From an uncultured Cyclobacteriaceae bacterium (GTDB taxonomy: Bacteria > Bacteroidota > Bacteroidia > Cytophagales > Cyclobacteriaceae), in the NCBI GenBank assembly GCA_937146645.1, contig CAKZRQ010000058.1, positions 150,275 through 214,274 of the forward strand: a stretch of DNA of 64,000 bases, written 5' to 3'. Positions within the stretch are counted from its first letter, which is position 1. The number at the start of each line of letters is the position of its first letter. Below the pieces are notes generated by a model. That model did not search any database. It had not been told where the DNA came from and worked only from the letters and a program-made list of their open reading frames with translations. A program made the translations under genes and the position numbers. Shown here piece after piece: positions 26,043-34,153 of the stretch.

Positions 26043-26633
26043 ATGTTCAAAAAATTACTGATTGCTTCGTCCTTAATCATGATTACCCTGTCCACTAAAG
26101 CCCAATCTGAATTGCCTTTTTACGAAATTCCTGATTTTCCTGGGGATTATTCCTCGGGTAATGTTTTGGCTCGGATGATCGACGGACTGGGTTATCGCTA
26201 CCATTGGGCAAGTGAGGGACTGACCGAGACGGATCTCAATTACAAGCCTAGCGAAGAAGGCAGAACTACATTACAGACTTTGGAACACATCCATGGTCTA
26301 ACTCTGACCATTAAAAATGCAGCTGCTGGAAAGCCAACAGTAAGAAATTCGAATCCTCAGAGCTACGATTACAAGGAGCTGAGGGAACTAACTTTGCAAA
26401 ATCTTATGGAGGCCAGAACTTCCATGATAAATAAAACCGCAGAAGAACTGGAAAGCATGTTACTTTCCTTTCAATCTGGAGATCAGACTTCCGATTTCCC
26501 TCTTTGGATCTTGATTAACGGCCCTATTGCAGATGCAATCTATCACACTGGCCAAATTGTAAGCTTTCGCCGTAGTTCAGGAAATCCTGTAGACTCTAAA
26601 ATGAATGTCTTCACTGGAAAAAACCGGAAATAA
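26043..26633 (+). CDS. Exported DinB-like protein
   Basis: A 196-aa four-helix-bundle protein with a signal peptide (MFKKLLIASSLIMITLSTKAQ) placed before a DinB/YfiT-like fold: LARMIDGLGYRYHWASEGL, LEHIHGLTLTI and AIYHTGQIVSFRR carry the conserved histidines (near residues 28, 88 and 166) that usually form a metal site. Cytoplasmic DinB proteins are thiol- or metal-dependent transferases and hydrolases; an exported one is uncommon. It lies 6 bp after the phosphatase. Confidence 0.82.
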   Translation: MFKKLLIASSLIMITLSTKAQSELPFYEIPDFPGDYSSGNVLARMIDGLGYRYHWASEGLTETDLNYKPSEEGRTTLQTLEHIHGLTLTIKNAAAGKPTVRNSNPQSYDYKELRELTLQNLMEARTSMINKTAEELESMLLSFQSGDQTSDFPLWILINGPIADAIYHTGQIVSFRRSSGNPVDSKMNVFTGKNRK

Positions 26634-26667
26634 TCATTTACACCACCCTACTCTATCAACCTCGAAA

Positions 26668-27213
26668 ATGCTTAAAAAAGTCTTTTATGCCATCGGTATT
26701 CTTTTCATTGCCATCATCGCATTCTTCGCTTATGGAATGTTATTTCCAGTAAGTCCCCTTTGGAATGTATCATTTTCATCTGATGGAATTGATGTAAGTG
26801 TTGAATATTCACAACCTTCCAAAAAAGGTAGATTGATTTTTGGAACAGAGGAAGAGGGGGCTTTACAACCTTATGGAAAATACTGGAGACTTGGAGCTAA
26901 TGCAGTAACCGAAATCACCTTTTCCAAGGATGTTCTTTTCGCAGGTGAACTAATTTCTGCTGGATCGTATAGAATGTACGCAATACCGGGACCGGAATCA
27001 TTTACCATTGCCCTTAACACCGAAACAGGGGTCTATTTGGGAATTACCGAACCTGATTATGATTTAGATGTATTAAGGGTGGATATCCCAGTCAATTCTG
27101 GTTCTACGGAAGTTGAAACCCTTGACATTTCTTTTCAAGAAAATAGCGGAGGAATTTTAATGACTATACAGTGGGATACGGTTTCCCTGAACGTACCCAT
27201 TTCAAATCCTTGA
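26668..27213 (+). CDS. DUF2911 domain protein, membrane-anchored
   Basis: A 181-aa protein with an N-terminal transmembrane anchor (MLKKVFYAIGILFIAIIAFF) and a DUF2911 beta-domain: VSVEYSQPSKKGRLIFG, QPYGKYWRLGANAVTEITF and AGSYRMYAIPG are the family signature. DUF2911 proteins of Bacteroidetes are exported and of unknown function. The ATG at 26668 was chosen because the longer frame from 26605 overlaps the DinB gene and places the anchor internally. Confidence 0.82.
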   Translation: MLKKVFYAIGILFIAIIAFFAYGMLFPVSPLWNVSFSSDGIDVSVEYSQPSKKGRLIFGTEEEGALQPYGKYWRLGANAVTEITFSKDVLFAGELISAGSYRMYAIPGPESFTIALNTETGVYLGITEPDYDLDVLRVDIPVNSGSTEVETLDISFQENSGGILMTIQWDTVSLNVPISNP

Positions 27214-27240
27214 ACAGAACAGAATTAGTGAGATTAAACC

Positions 27241-27777
27241 TTACTTCCCACTACCCTTAAACTGGTCCTCTTTGTATGCGAATAGAACGTTGAACGTGGT
27301 CAGAGACCCGTAGCAGCGGGTGATGTATTGCTGAAGATGAATCCGTTCTTCGTCATCCAGTTTCGGATGATTATTGATGTTTTGCTCCAAAACCCTGAGC
27401 TTTTCTCTGACCATCACGATTTTTCGGAAGAAAGTTTCCATAGGAATCTCCTTGACAGATAGATTTTCATCATTAGGTTCAAGAACTACAGTTCCCCCCA
27501 TCCAGCGGCCTCCAAGAGGAATCAAAGGTGCTTTCTCTGATAATTCAGAGACTGCATTTTTCACCGCTTTTTCTATATCCGACATTGAGATACTTGGCCT
27601 CTCAGGCTCCTTCCCTTCCACGATTTCGAAACCTTCAAAATCCCTTGCGAGAGTCTTTACTTCTTCATTTCGATAAAAAAAGATTTTGTAATAGTCTCCA
27701 TCCACTGAGAGAATCATTCCTGTGCCGAAACTTGGGTGTCTAAGTTTACTACCCTCTGCTAGTTCACTTGGGTTCAT
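27241..27777 (-). CDS. Conserved protein with N-terminal Tudor-like segment
   Basis: A 178-aa cytoplasmic protein. Residues about 8-35 (GSKLRHPSFGTGMILSVDG then YYKIFFY) match the small SH3/Tudor-like domain at the C-termini of UvrD/PcrA helicases and RapA. The rest (LGGRWMGGTVVLEPND and a helical ending) is a Bacteroidetes family I cannot name. The nucleic-acid or RNA-polymerase interaction this implies is inference. Confidence 0.65.
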   Translation of the reverse strand: MNPSELAEGSKLRHPSFGTGMILSVDGDYYKIFFYRNEEVKTLARDFEGFEIVEGKEPERPSISMSDIEKAVKNAVSELSEKAPLIPLGGRWMGGTVVLEPNDENLSVKEIPMETFFRKIVMVREKLRVLEQNINNHPKLDDEERIHLQQYITRCYGSLTTFNVLFAYKEDQFKGSGK

Positions 27778-27861
27778 TAGAAAAATACTTGGTTATGAAG
27801 CTAAAGTAAGAAAGAATATAAAATCTGTAACTTTTTACTTCTCAAAGCATCATGAAGCTAT

Positions 27862-28458
27862 ATGAAGAAATATTTGATTGTCGGAATTTCTGTTTTTCTG
27901 GGTTTCACCTTTTGGGGATCTGGTATGGCTAAACTTTTTTATGAACACAAGTTTTTTGGCTGGATCGGTCCTGTCTGGCTAATCGATGAGCTTCGCCCCT
28001 ACGGATTGGGTTTGTACGGGCAGTTTATTGCTTTATCCCAGATCATCATAGGGTATTGCCTGGTTACCACCAGATACAAGTTGATCGGGGGGATCATGAT
28101 GATGCCCTTGATTGGAAATATTCTGATGGTAACCATTTCTTTAGAATGGCAGGGTACTCCGTTCGTTTTAGCATTTCTAATGCTGCTTAATTTGATTTTA
28201 CTTTGGCAATACCGAGATTTTTTCAGACCCCTAATTGATGAAAATGAGAGGAATACAAAGTGGATAAAGAGAAGTGATCGAACGGCTAAAGGTCACTTTG
28301 TTTGGTTAGCTGGCCTAGGCCTTCAGCTTGTCTCCATTCCTATTTCTTTTCTGAACTGGCCCCTCTCTTTAGCCGTGGTAATTCTTGGCCTGGTCACTTC
28401 TCTTTTAAGCTTCAACGTGGATAGAATTCCAAAAACTGAGGCAGATCAACTTGTCTGA
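27862..28458 (+). CDS. DoxX-like membrane protein
   Basis: A 198-aa integral membrane protein with about six hydrophobic segments. The N-terminus MKKYLIVGISVFLGFTFWGS followed by GMAKLFYEHKFF, with PYGLGLYGQFIALSQIIIGY, is DoxX-like. DoxX family proteins have been linked to quinol oxidation or sulfur/thiosulfate metabolism, but a specific role is not indicated here. Confidence 0.7.
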   Translation: MKKYLIVGISVFLGFTFWGSGMAKLFYEHKFFGWIGPVWLIDELRPYGLGLYGQFIALSQIIIGYCLVTTRYKLIGGIMMMPLIGNILMVTISLEWQGTPFVLAFLMLLNLILLWQYRDFFRPLIDENERNTKWIKRSDRTAKGHFVWLAGLGLQLVSIPISFLNWPLSLAVVILGLVTSLLSFNVDRIPKTEADQLV

Positions 28459-28495
28459 TTTTTAGTATCTTAGGTTAAACTTAACCTAATTCACT

Positions 28496-28924
28496 ATGAA
28501 GATTTTTAGCTATTTAAACTTTGACGGAAATGCCGAAGAGGCAATGAAATTTTATCAATCCGTTCTTGGAGGAGAGTTTCCGAACGGATTTATGTACATG
28601 GGTGATATGCCTGATGCACCTCCAATGTCAGATGAGGATAAAAAGCGGGTCATGCACACTACACTTCAAATCAGTGAGGATCTGGTGATCATGGGTAGTG
28701 ACACTTTTCCAGGTTTTGGGCCACCATACCAAGCTGGAAACCAAACTCACCTTTATCTAGATGTTCCCAGCAGGGAAGAGGCGGATCGGGTTTTCGGAAA
28801 ATTCTCCGAAGGTGGAAGTGTCCAGATGCCTCTGGAAGATACTTTCTGGGGTTCATATTTTGGAAATGTTATCGATAGGTTTGGTATTCTATGGATGGTG
28901 AGTTATGATCATAGCCAGGGATAA
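28496..28924 (+). CDS. VOC family protein, PhnB-like
   Basis: A 142-aa vicinal-oxygen-chelate fold protein. YLNFDGNAEEAMKFYQSVLGG at the start, GNQTHLYLDVPSREEADRVF in the middle and FWGSYFGNVIDRFGILWMV at the end are the PhnB/glyoxalase-like signature (fold residues 1-60 and 75-140). Members include epimerase-like and resistance proteins; the substrate is not evident. Confidence 0.87.
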   Translation: MKIFSYLNFDGNAEEAMKFYQSVLGGEFPNGFMYMGDMPDAPPMSDEDKKRVMHTTLQISEDLVIMGSDTFPGFGPPYQAGNQTHLYLDVPSREEADRVFGKFSEGGSVQMPLEDTFWGSYFGNVIDRFGILWMVSYDHSQG

Positions 28925-28933
28925 AGCCTAGAA

Positions 28934-29374
28934 ATGTCAAAGGTCTCCAAACCTGTAGTTCGACTCCAGCAGATATTAAAAGATAAGCCTACTCAATTCC
29001 AAAAATTAGATTCTATTGATGAATTTAACTTTTGGGTTGAAGTAAAAAGCAGGTCTAGAAGCTGGGAGATTTTCATCCAGGATGAATACAATGACTTTGA
29101 CCCAGAAAAGCCCCTTATTGCTCTGTGGTTAGTTTTTGACGCACTAGAGGAATATGAAGAAGGGGATGACTTTTTGACTTGGTGCACTGGATATGGGCTC
29201 GATCCATCTAATTCAAAGCTGCTTGACTATTACAGAGCCCTTGGTAAAACACTGGTTGAGGTTAAAAAAACGTTTGGAACGATAGACTCATGGATAGCAC
29301 CACTGGAATATCAGCTCAGGACTGGAGTTATCCTTGAGCTATTAGATCCCAAAAATCAGATTAAATATGAATGA
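28934..29374 (+). CDS. Conserved protein of unknown function upstream of a SLATT protein
   Basis: A 146-aa cytoplasmic acidic protein without signal or membrane segments. Distinct stretches are FNFWVEVKSRSRSWEIFIQD, ALWLVFDALEEYEEGDDFL and WIAPLEYQLRTG. I do not recognise the family. It begins 9 bp after the VOC gene and its last 8 bp overlap the DUF4231 gene, so the two are probably made together. Confidence 0.7.
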   Translation: MSKVSKPVVRLQQILKDKPTQFQKLDSIDEFNFWVEVKSRSRSWEIFIQDEYNDFDPEKPLIALWLVFDALEEYEEGDDFLTWCTGYGLDPSNSKLLDYYRALGKTLVEVKKTFGTIDSWIAPLEYQLRTGVILELLDPKNQIKYE

Positions 29375-29819
29375 AACTGAATATCTCGAGGAAAGAGTAG
29401 AAGATCAGATCAATTGGTTTGATAGAAAAAGTGGAATCAACAAAAAATGGTATCGAAGATGTCAATTGGTTCAACTGCTTGCGGCTTCACTAATTACACT
29501 TTCAGGAATATTTATTGGAGATAACATCTTTTATCTCCAATATCTTATCCCCTTTCTTGGGGCCATAATTGCAATTATTTCAGGTATTCTCAGTCTTTAT
29601 AAATTCCAGGAAAACTGGTTACAGTATCGAACTACAGCTGAAAACCTACAACAGGAGAAGTACTTGTTTCTTGGCCGAAGTACCCCTTACGATGGAGATG
29701 AACCCTTGAAGCTATTTGTAGAGCGTGTAGAATCCATGATCTCTCACGAAAACAGCAACTGGAGCCAATACATGCGAAAGGTTTACAAGCCTACACAGGC
29801 TGGATTAGATGATGGATAA
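29367..29819 (+). CDS. DUF4231 / SLATT-type two-TM membrane protein
   Basis: A 150-aa protein with two adjacent transmembrane helices (residues about 34-50 and 58-76) flanked by coiled-coil-like helices, the layout of DUF4231. YLEERVEDQINWFDRKSGINKK and QYRTTAENLQQEKYLFLGRS are recognisable. DUF4231 belongs to the SLATT clan, whose best-known members are pore-like effectors near nucleotide-signal (SMODS/SLOG) conflict systems. No such partner is visible here, so a conflict role is only an inference. Confidence 0.78.
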   Translation: MNETEYLEERVEDQINWFDRKSGINKKWYRRCQLVQLLAASLITLSGIFIGDNIFYLQYLIPFLGAIIAIISGILSLYKFQENWLQYRTTAENLQQEKYLFLGRSTPYDGDEPLKLFVERVESMISHENSNWSQYMRKVYKPTQAGLDDG

Positions 29820-29846
29820 ATCAACCCAATTTTCCATGGGCTAATA

Positions 29847-31481
29847 TCACTTTTTCATATAGGCATCCCGAATAGCCTTAAATTCTGAACCCTCTTTCCA
29901 GCTAGGCCATATTTCAGAATTCCCAAGATTCATTCCAATGCTGTACAAGAGTTGAACATCATCCACGGCGCCTGAAAAATCCCAGGTTTCTGGATCATAT
30001 CCATCAGAAGGCTTATGGTAGTAAAGCTGTATATATTCGTCTTCTTTTTTCCTACCGTATTCTACTCCACCCTCCACGTGATCAAGGCCATTTCCGAAAT
30101 AAAGAGCAGGTATTCCCACTTTGGCGAAGCTAAAGTGGTCCGATCTAAAGTAATATCCAGCTGTTGGTGTAGGGTCAGGAGAGGAATATCTTCCTACTTT
30201 CTTCAATTCCACCTCTAATAGATCTTCCATTTCACTCTGCCCCTGTCCGATGACGGATACATCTTTCATACTTCCATAAGGGTTGACTCCATCCATATTA
30301 ATATTACCCACGGTCCTTTCTTTCGGATAAATTGGGTTCAAAGCATAATATAACGAGCCCCACAGTCCTTGCTCTTCCGCGGTAACCGCCAGAAAAACAA
30401 TAGACCTTTCAGGTCTTTCGGATTCAGAAAAGCCTTTGGCCAAAGCTAAAAGAGCAGCAGTACCCGAGGCATTATCAAAAGCACCGTTATAAATGGAATC
30501 TCCGGTTTCGTCTGGTGTTCCTATGCCAAGGTGGTCCCAATGTGCAGTGTAAATAATGTATTCATTAGGTCGGGTAGAGCCATCAATTTTTGCGATGACA
30601 TTTTTAGAAACATCATATTTAGCCTCAACGGTGAGTGATGAACTCGCATTTAAGCCCATGGAAACAGCCTGAAAATCTGCTTTTCTTGCCTTGGCAAGCA
30701 TCTCACGCTCATTCATGCCAGCCATTTCAAAAAGCTTATTCGCCGTAGGTAAGGTCACCCAGCCCTCAAATCCAAGCTTATAATTATCTTCCTCACGATC
30801 ATCAAGATATAATTGCTCAGCATTCCAACGATTCTGGACTACATTAAAGCCATATCCGGCTGGGATGGTGTTATGGACGATTAAAACGCCCAGAGCACCT
30901 TGTCGAATGGCCTCCTCGTATTTATAAGTCCACCTACCGTAATAGGTCATGGTATTCCCCTTGAAGAAACCAGAATCCTCTGTTCCAAAGCCTGGATCAT
31001 TAACGAGCATCATTACAATCTTACCCTCTACATCAATATTCTTATAGTCATCCCATCCATATTCAGGAGCAATAATTCCAAAGCCCACAAAAATTATCTC
31101 CGTCTCCTCAAAGCTTACTTCTTCCACCCTCTGAGTCCAAATAACATAATCCTTCAATCCCTCAAGAGTAACAGATTCAGAAGAAGAACTCACTGTCATA
31201 GTAGGTGCAGCAGTACTGGTTATCGAAGCAAGTGGAACATCCTGGTAGTAAGAATCTCCATTACCCGGGTCTAAGCCATAAAGCTTGAATTGATCCTCGA
31301 GGTATTTGATGGTTTTCTCTTCACCTCGAGAAAAAGGCATTCTCCCTTCAAATTCATCCGAGGCAAGAATTTCCATGTGTTTATCCATGTCCGAAACCTT
31401 AAATGTATAAGGCTCTTTTTCAGCGGGACCGCATGCCCAAATCAACAGGATCACGGGAATCAAAATTTTATAAACTTTCAT
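29847..31481 (-). CDS. M28 family metallopeptidase lipoprotein
   Basis: A 544-aa zinc aminopeptidase-like enzyme. The N-terminus (MKVYKILIPVILLIWAC) is a lipobox (Cys17), so it is probably membrane-anchored outside the cytoplasm. A PA insert (GVLIVHNTIPAGYGFN region) precedes the catalytic domain: HWDHLG, the DNASGTAALL metal bridge, TAEEQGLWGS (catalytic Glu), NINMDGV and FRSDHFSFAK. This is the same arrangement as PSMA/glutamate carboxypeptidase-like M28 proteins. Confidence 0.92.
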   Translation of the reverse strand: MKVYKILIPVILLIWACGPAEKEPYTFKVSDMDKHMEILASDEFEGRMPFSRGEEKTIKYLEDQFKLYGLDPGNGDSYYQDVPLASITSTAAPTMTVSSSSESVTLEGLKDYVIWTQRVEEVSFEETEIIFVGFGIIAPEYGWDDYKNIDVEGKIVMMLVNDPGFGTEDSGFFKGNTMTYYGRWTYKYEEAIRQGALGVLIVHNTIPAGYGFNVVQNRWNAEQLYLDDREEDNYKLGFEGWVTLPTANKLFEMAGMNEREMLAKARKADFQAVSMGLNASSSLTVEAKYDVSKNVIAKIDGSTRPNEYIIYTAHWDHLGIGTPDETGDSIYNGAFDNASGTAALLALAKGFSESERPERSIVFLAVTAEEQGLWGSLYYALNPIYPKERTVGNINMDGVNPYGSMKDVSVIGQGQSEMEDLLEVELKKVGRYSSPDPTPTAGYYFRSDHFSFAKVGIPALYFGNGLDHVEGGVEYGRKKEDEYIQLYYHKPSDGYDPETWDFSGAVDDVQLLYSIGMNLGNSEIWPSWKEGSEFKAIRDAYMKK

Positions 31482-31516
31482 CTTATTTAAGTTGTGTGAA
31501 ATAATATTTCTTGAAA

Positions 31517-31801
31517 CTATTTAGAGCTAGCCTTCCCACTTCCTCCAAATAGGATTCCTGCTCCAAGTACAAAACCAAGATCATAGAGGAAGCCATTATT
31601 GTTGACAGCATACATGGCCACATCACTCATGAAAATACTCCCGATGAAACTGAATGGCGCTATGAATCCATGCCAAAGGCCAAAGAAGAAACCATAGGGT
31701 TCTTCTACCACACAATCTTCAATTTCTACCACATCAGCACAGGAGCTGAAGACTACTATCAGAAATAAAAAAAGGAGCGAATTTCTAAGGATTGGCTTCA
31801 T
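31517..31801 (-). CDS. Small lipoprotein of unknown function
   Basis: A 94-aa protein. The ATG at 31801 gives a textbook lipoprotein signal (MKPILRNSLLFLFLIVVFSSC); starts at 31822 and 31858 add unrelated residues. The mature part GFFFGLWHGFIAPFSFIGS and YAVNNNGFLYDLGFVLGAG is glycine- and aromatic-rich and membrane-prone. This family occurs in many bacteria without known function. It lies 35 bp upstream of the peptidase gene on the same strand. Confidence 0.72.
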   Translation of the reverse strand: MKPILRNSLLFLFLIVVFSSCADVVEIEDCVVEEPYGFFFGLWHGFIAPFSFIGSIFMSDVAMYAVNNNGFLYDLGFVLGAGILFGGSGKASSK

Positions 31802-31980
31802 GTCATGGGTCTTTGATTTCATGGAATTTAGCAAAAAACCTGCGCAACAATGTTTCATTTAGACTGCATACCAATACATTTCTGACAAGAGAAAAGAAGA
31901 AATTTTGCACTAAAATTTGTGAAGATTTTTGATCAAAGTCTGATAATTCTCAACTTCAAATCAATACAAAACCGGATTCT

Positions 31981-32631
31981 ATGAAAGATCAATTCCACTA
32001 CCGACGAGAATTTATGAAAAAGGCCCTCACGTACACGGCAGGCCTTTCCACACTTAGCTTTGCTGCGACAGCAGCACCAAAACCTAAGCCACAAATCAGT
32101 CAGGATTTATTATTCGTAGGACCACGAGAAGGCTATTCTCCTCAGATTGGAGCGATGGTTGCCATGCTTAATTACATGCGGCATACGATTGTAAACACCG
32201 TTAAAAATTTAAGTGTGGAAGAGCTAGACTGGCAGCTTGATGACAAGTCGAATTCCATCGGTGCGCTTCTCCTCCACCTGGCAGCTACAGATAAGTTCTA
32301 TCAGCTGAATAGTTTCGAAGGAAAGCAGGAATTCAATAAGGAAGAGGATAAAATCTGGGGCGCTGCCATGCGCTTGGGGCCAGAAGGTCGAAAGATCACA
32401 GGTCACACCGCCCAGCACTATCTCGATATTTTAACCGAGGTTAGACAAGAGACGCTAGAAAGGCTTAAGACTTATGACGATGAATGGCTTCTTGCCAAAG
32501 ATGAGGTTTGGTCCCAGCCCGGCCAGGACGTAAACACATACTGGAAATGGTTTCATGTCTGTGAGCATGAATCTAATCATGGAGGTCAGATGAGAATTTT
32601 GAGAACGAGAGTTGGTAAAACGCTAAGCTAA
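31981..32631 (+). CDS. DinB-like protein with a twin-arginine signal
   Basis: A 216-aa DinB_2-type helical bundle. The N-terminus (YRREFMKKAL then GLSTLSFAATAAPK) is a twin-arginine (Tat) signal ending in an alanine-rich cleavage region. The domain shows LNYMRHTIVNTVKNL, LLLHLAATDKFYQ and EHESNHGGQMRILRTRVG; its histidines are at about residues 59, 98 and 197. It is the second exported DinB-like protein in the window, with a different export route. The next gene starts 3 bp downstream. Confidence 0.82.
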   Translation: MKDQFHYRREFMKKALTYTAGLSTLSFAATAAPKPKPQISQDLLFVGPREGYSPQIGAMVAMLNYMRHTIVNTVKNLSVEELDWQLDDKSNSIGALLLHLAATDKFYQLNSFEGKQEFNKEEDKIWGAAMRLGPEGRKITGHTAQHYLDILTEVRQETLERLKTYDDEWLLAKDEVWSQPGQDVNTYWKWFHVCEHESNHGGQMRILRTRVGKTLS

Positions 32632-32634
32632 AAA

Positions 32635-33732
32635 ATGAGAAAAATCCTTCTTCTTTGTTTTCTTCTAATTCCGATTTTATCCTTCGCTCAGGAAAAACTC
32701 CAAATAGCAGTTGCAGGTCTCAATCATGGGCATGTAGGCTGGGTACTTGATGCCCATAGAAAAGGGACCATTGAAATCATTGGGATTTCAGAATCGAATT
32801 CAGAGCTGGCAAACAGACTTATGGGAGACTTTGGTATCCCTGATGACTCACTTTATCCTAGTCTCGAAGAGATGCTGGAGAATATCGAACCAGAAGCTAT
32901 TACGGCTTTTGGGGATACCTATTCACATCTTGACGTGGTGAAGCAAGCCGCTCCAAAAGGTATTCATGTGATGGTGGAGAAACCCTTAGCAGTTTCCTTG
33001 GAACATGCATTGGAGATGGAAAGGCTGGCCCAGGACAACAATATTCTCCTCCTCACCAATTACGAAACTAGCTGGTATCCAAGTAATCATAAGGCGAAAG
33101 AGCTATTCGAATCTGATCAGATAGGGGAAATTCGAAAGGTCGTGGTTCGGGATGGTCACAGAGGTCCTAAGAAAATTGGGGTAAGTGATGAATTCCTGGA
33201 ATGGCTAACGGACCCTAAACTAAATGGCGGCGGAAGTTTGACTGATTTTGGCTGCTATGGAGCTAATCTTATGACCTGGCTGAGTAATGGGGAAAGACCG
33301 CTTGCTGTAACCGCAATTACACAACAGCTTCAGCCAGAGAACAACCCAAAAGTGGAAGACGAGGCTACGATCATAGTCCAATATCCAGATGCACAGTTGA
33401 TCATTCAGGCTTCATGGAATTGGCCGATAGGCCGAAAAGATATGGAGGTCTATGGGTTGACCGGGGCAATCTTCTCAGATAATAGAAATCAGCTGCGGGT
33501 GAGAATGGCGGAAGGTTATGATGGGTTTGATGAGACCGTTTATGATTTACCCGAGCTGGATAACCCCTATCGAGATCCTTTTCTTTTTCTCGATGCGGCA
33601 GTCAAAGGGGGTTTAGACATTCCAGAATATGATGTCTACTCTCTCGAAAACAACATGATCGTAATGGAAATTCTGGATGCGGCCAGGAGAAGTGCTGAGA
33701 CCAACCAAACCATCTTTCTGAAGGATAAATAG
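32635..33732 (+). CDS. Exported Gfo/Idh/MocA family oxidoreductase (Sec signal)
   Basis: A 365-aa Rossmann-fold NAD(P)-dependent sugar oxidoreductase. The N-terminus (MRKILLLCFLLIPILSFAQ) is a Sec signal, unlike the Tat signal of the relative at 35311. The nucleotide loop reads AVAGLNHGHVG, an unusual variant of GxGxxG, and the VEKPLAVSLEHA motif holds the conserved catalytic Lys region. TDFGCYGANLM marks the substrate side. Periplasmic members may regenerate their own cofactor. It follows DinB by 3 bp. Confidence 0.85.
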   Translation: MRKILLLCFLLIPILSFAQEKLQIAVAGLNHGHVGWVLDAHRKGTIEIIGISESNSELANRLMGDFGIPDDSLYPSLEEMLENIEPEAITAFGDTYSHLDVVKQAAPKGIHVMVEKPLAVSLEHALEMERLAQDNNILLLTNYETSWYPSNHKAKELFESDQIGEIRKVVVRDGHRGPKKIGVSDEFLEWLTDPKLNGGGSLTDFGCYGANLMTWLSNGERPLAVTAITQQLQPENNPKVEDEATIIVQYPDAQLIIQASWNWPIGRKDMEVYGLTGAIFSDNRNQLRVRMAEGYDGFDETVYDLPELDNPYRDPFLFLDAAVKGGLDIPEYDVYSLENNMIVMEILDAARRSAETNQTIFLKDK

Positions 33733-33771
33733 CGGAACTTGAGTATCTTATGGAAACTAAATTCCAACAAG

Positions 33772-34143
33772 ATGAAACTCGGCGCTTTTTCCATTAGTCT
33801 CTCAGTTAAGAATCTTAAAGCCTCAAAAGAATTTTATGAGAAGCTTGGCTTCACCCAGTTTGGGGGAGATGAATCCATGAATTATCTCATTATGAAAAAT
33901 GAGAAAACCCTAATCGGACTTTTTCATGAGATGTTTGAAAATAACATCTTGACCTTTAATCCGGGTTGGGACCAGGAAGCCAAGACTCTAGAAAGTTTTG
34001 ATGATGTCAGAGAAATCCAAGCAGATTTAAAATCAAAGGGCATTCAATTTGCCCAAGAAGCTGATCCCGCAAGTACCGGGCCGGCAAGCTTTCTGGTTTT
34101 TGACCCAGATGGAAATGGAATTCTAATCGACCAACACGTTTAA
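33772..34143 (+). CDS. VOC family (glyoxalase/bleomycin-resistance fold) protein
   Basis: A 123-aa protein with two beta-alpha-beta-beta-beta modules: KLGAFSISLSVKNLKASKEF for the first and the DPDGNGILIDQHV ending for the second. The ATG at 33772 (MKLGAFSISLSV) was chosen over an upstream in-frame start at 33739. It closes a run with the DinB and oxidoreductase genes. No catalytic metal residues are strongly conserved in view, and the substrate is unknown. Confidence 0.82.
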   Translation: MKLGAFSISLSVKNLKASKEFYEKLGFTQFGGDESMNYLIMKNEKTLIGLFHEMFENNILTFNPGWDQEAKTLESFDDVREIQADLKSKGIQFAQEADPASTGPASFLVFDPDGNGILIDQHV

Positions 34144-34153
34144 CTATCTGATT

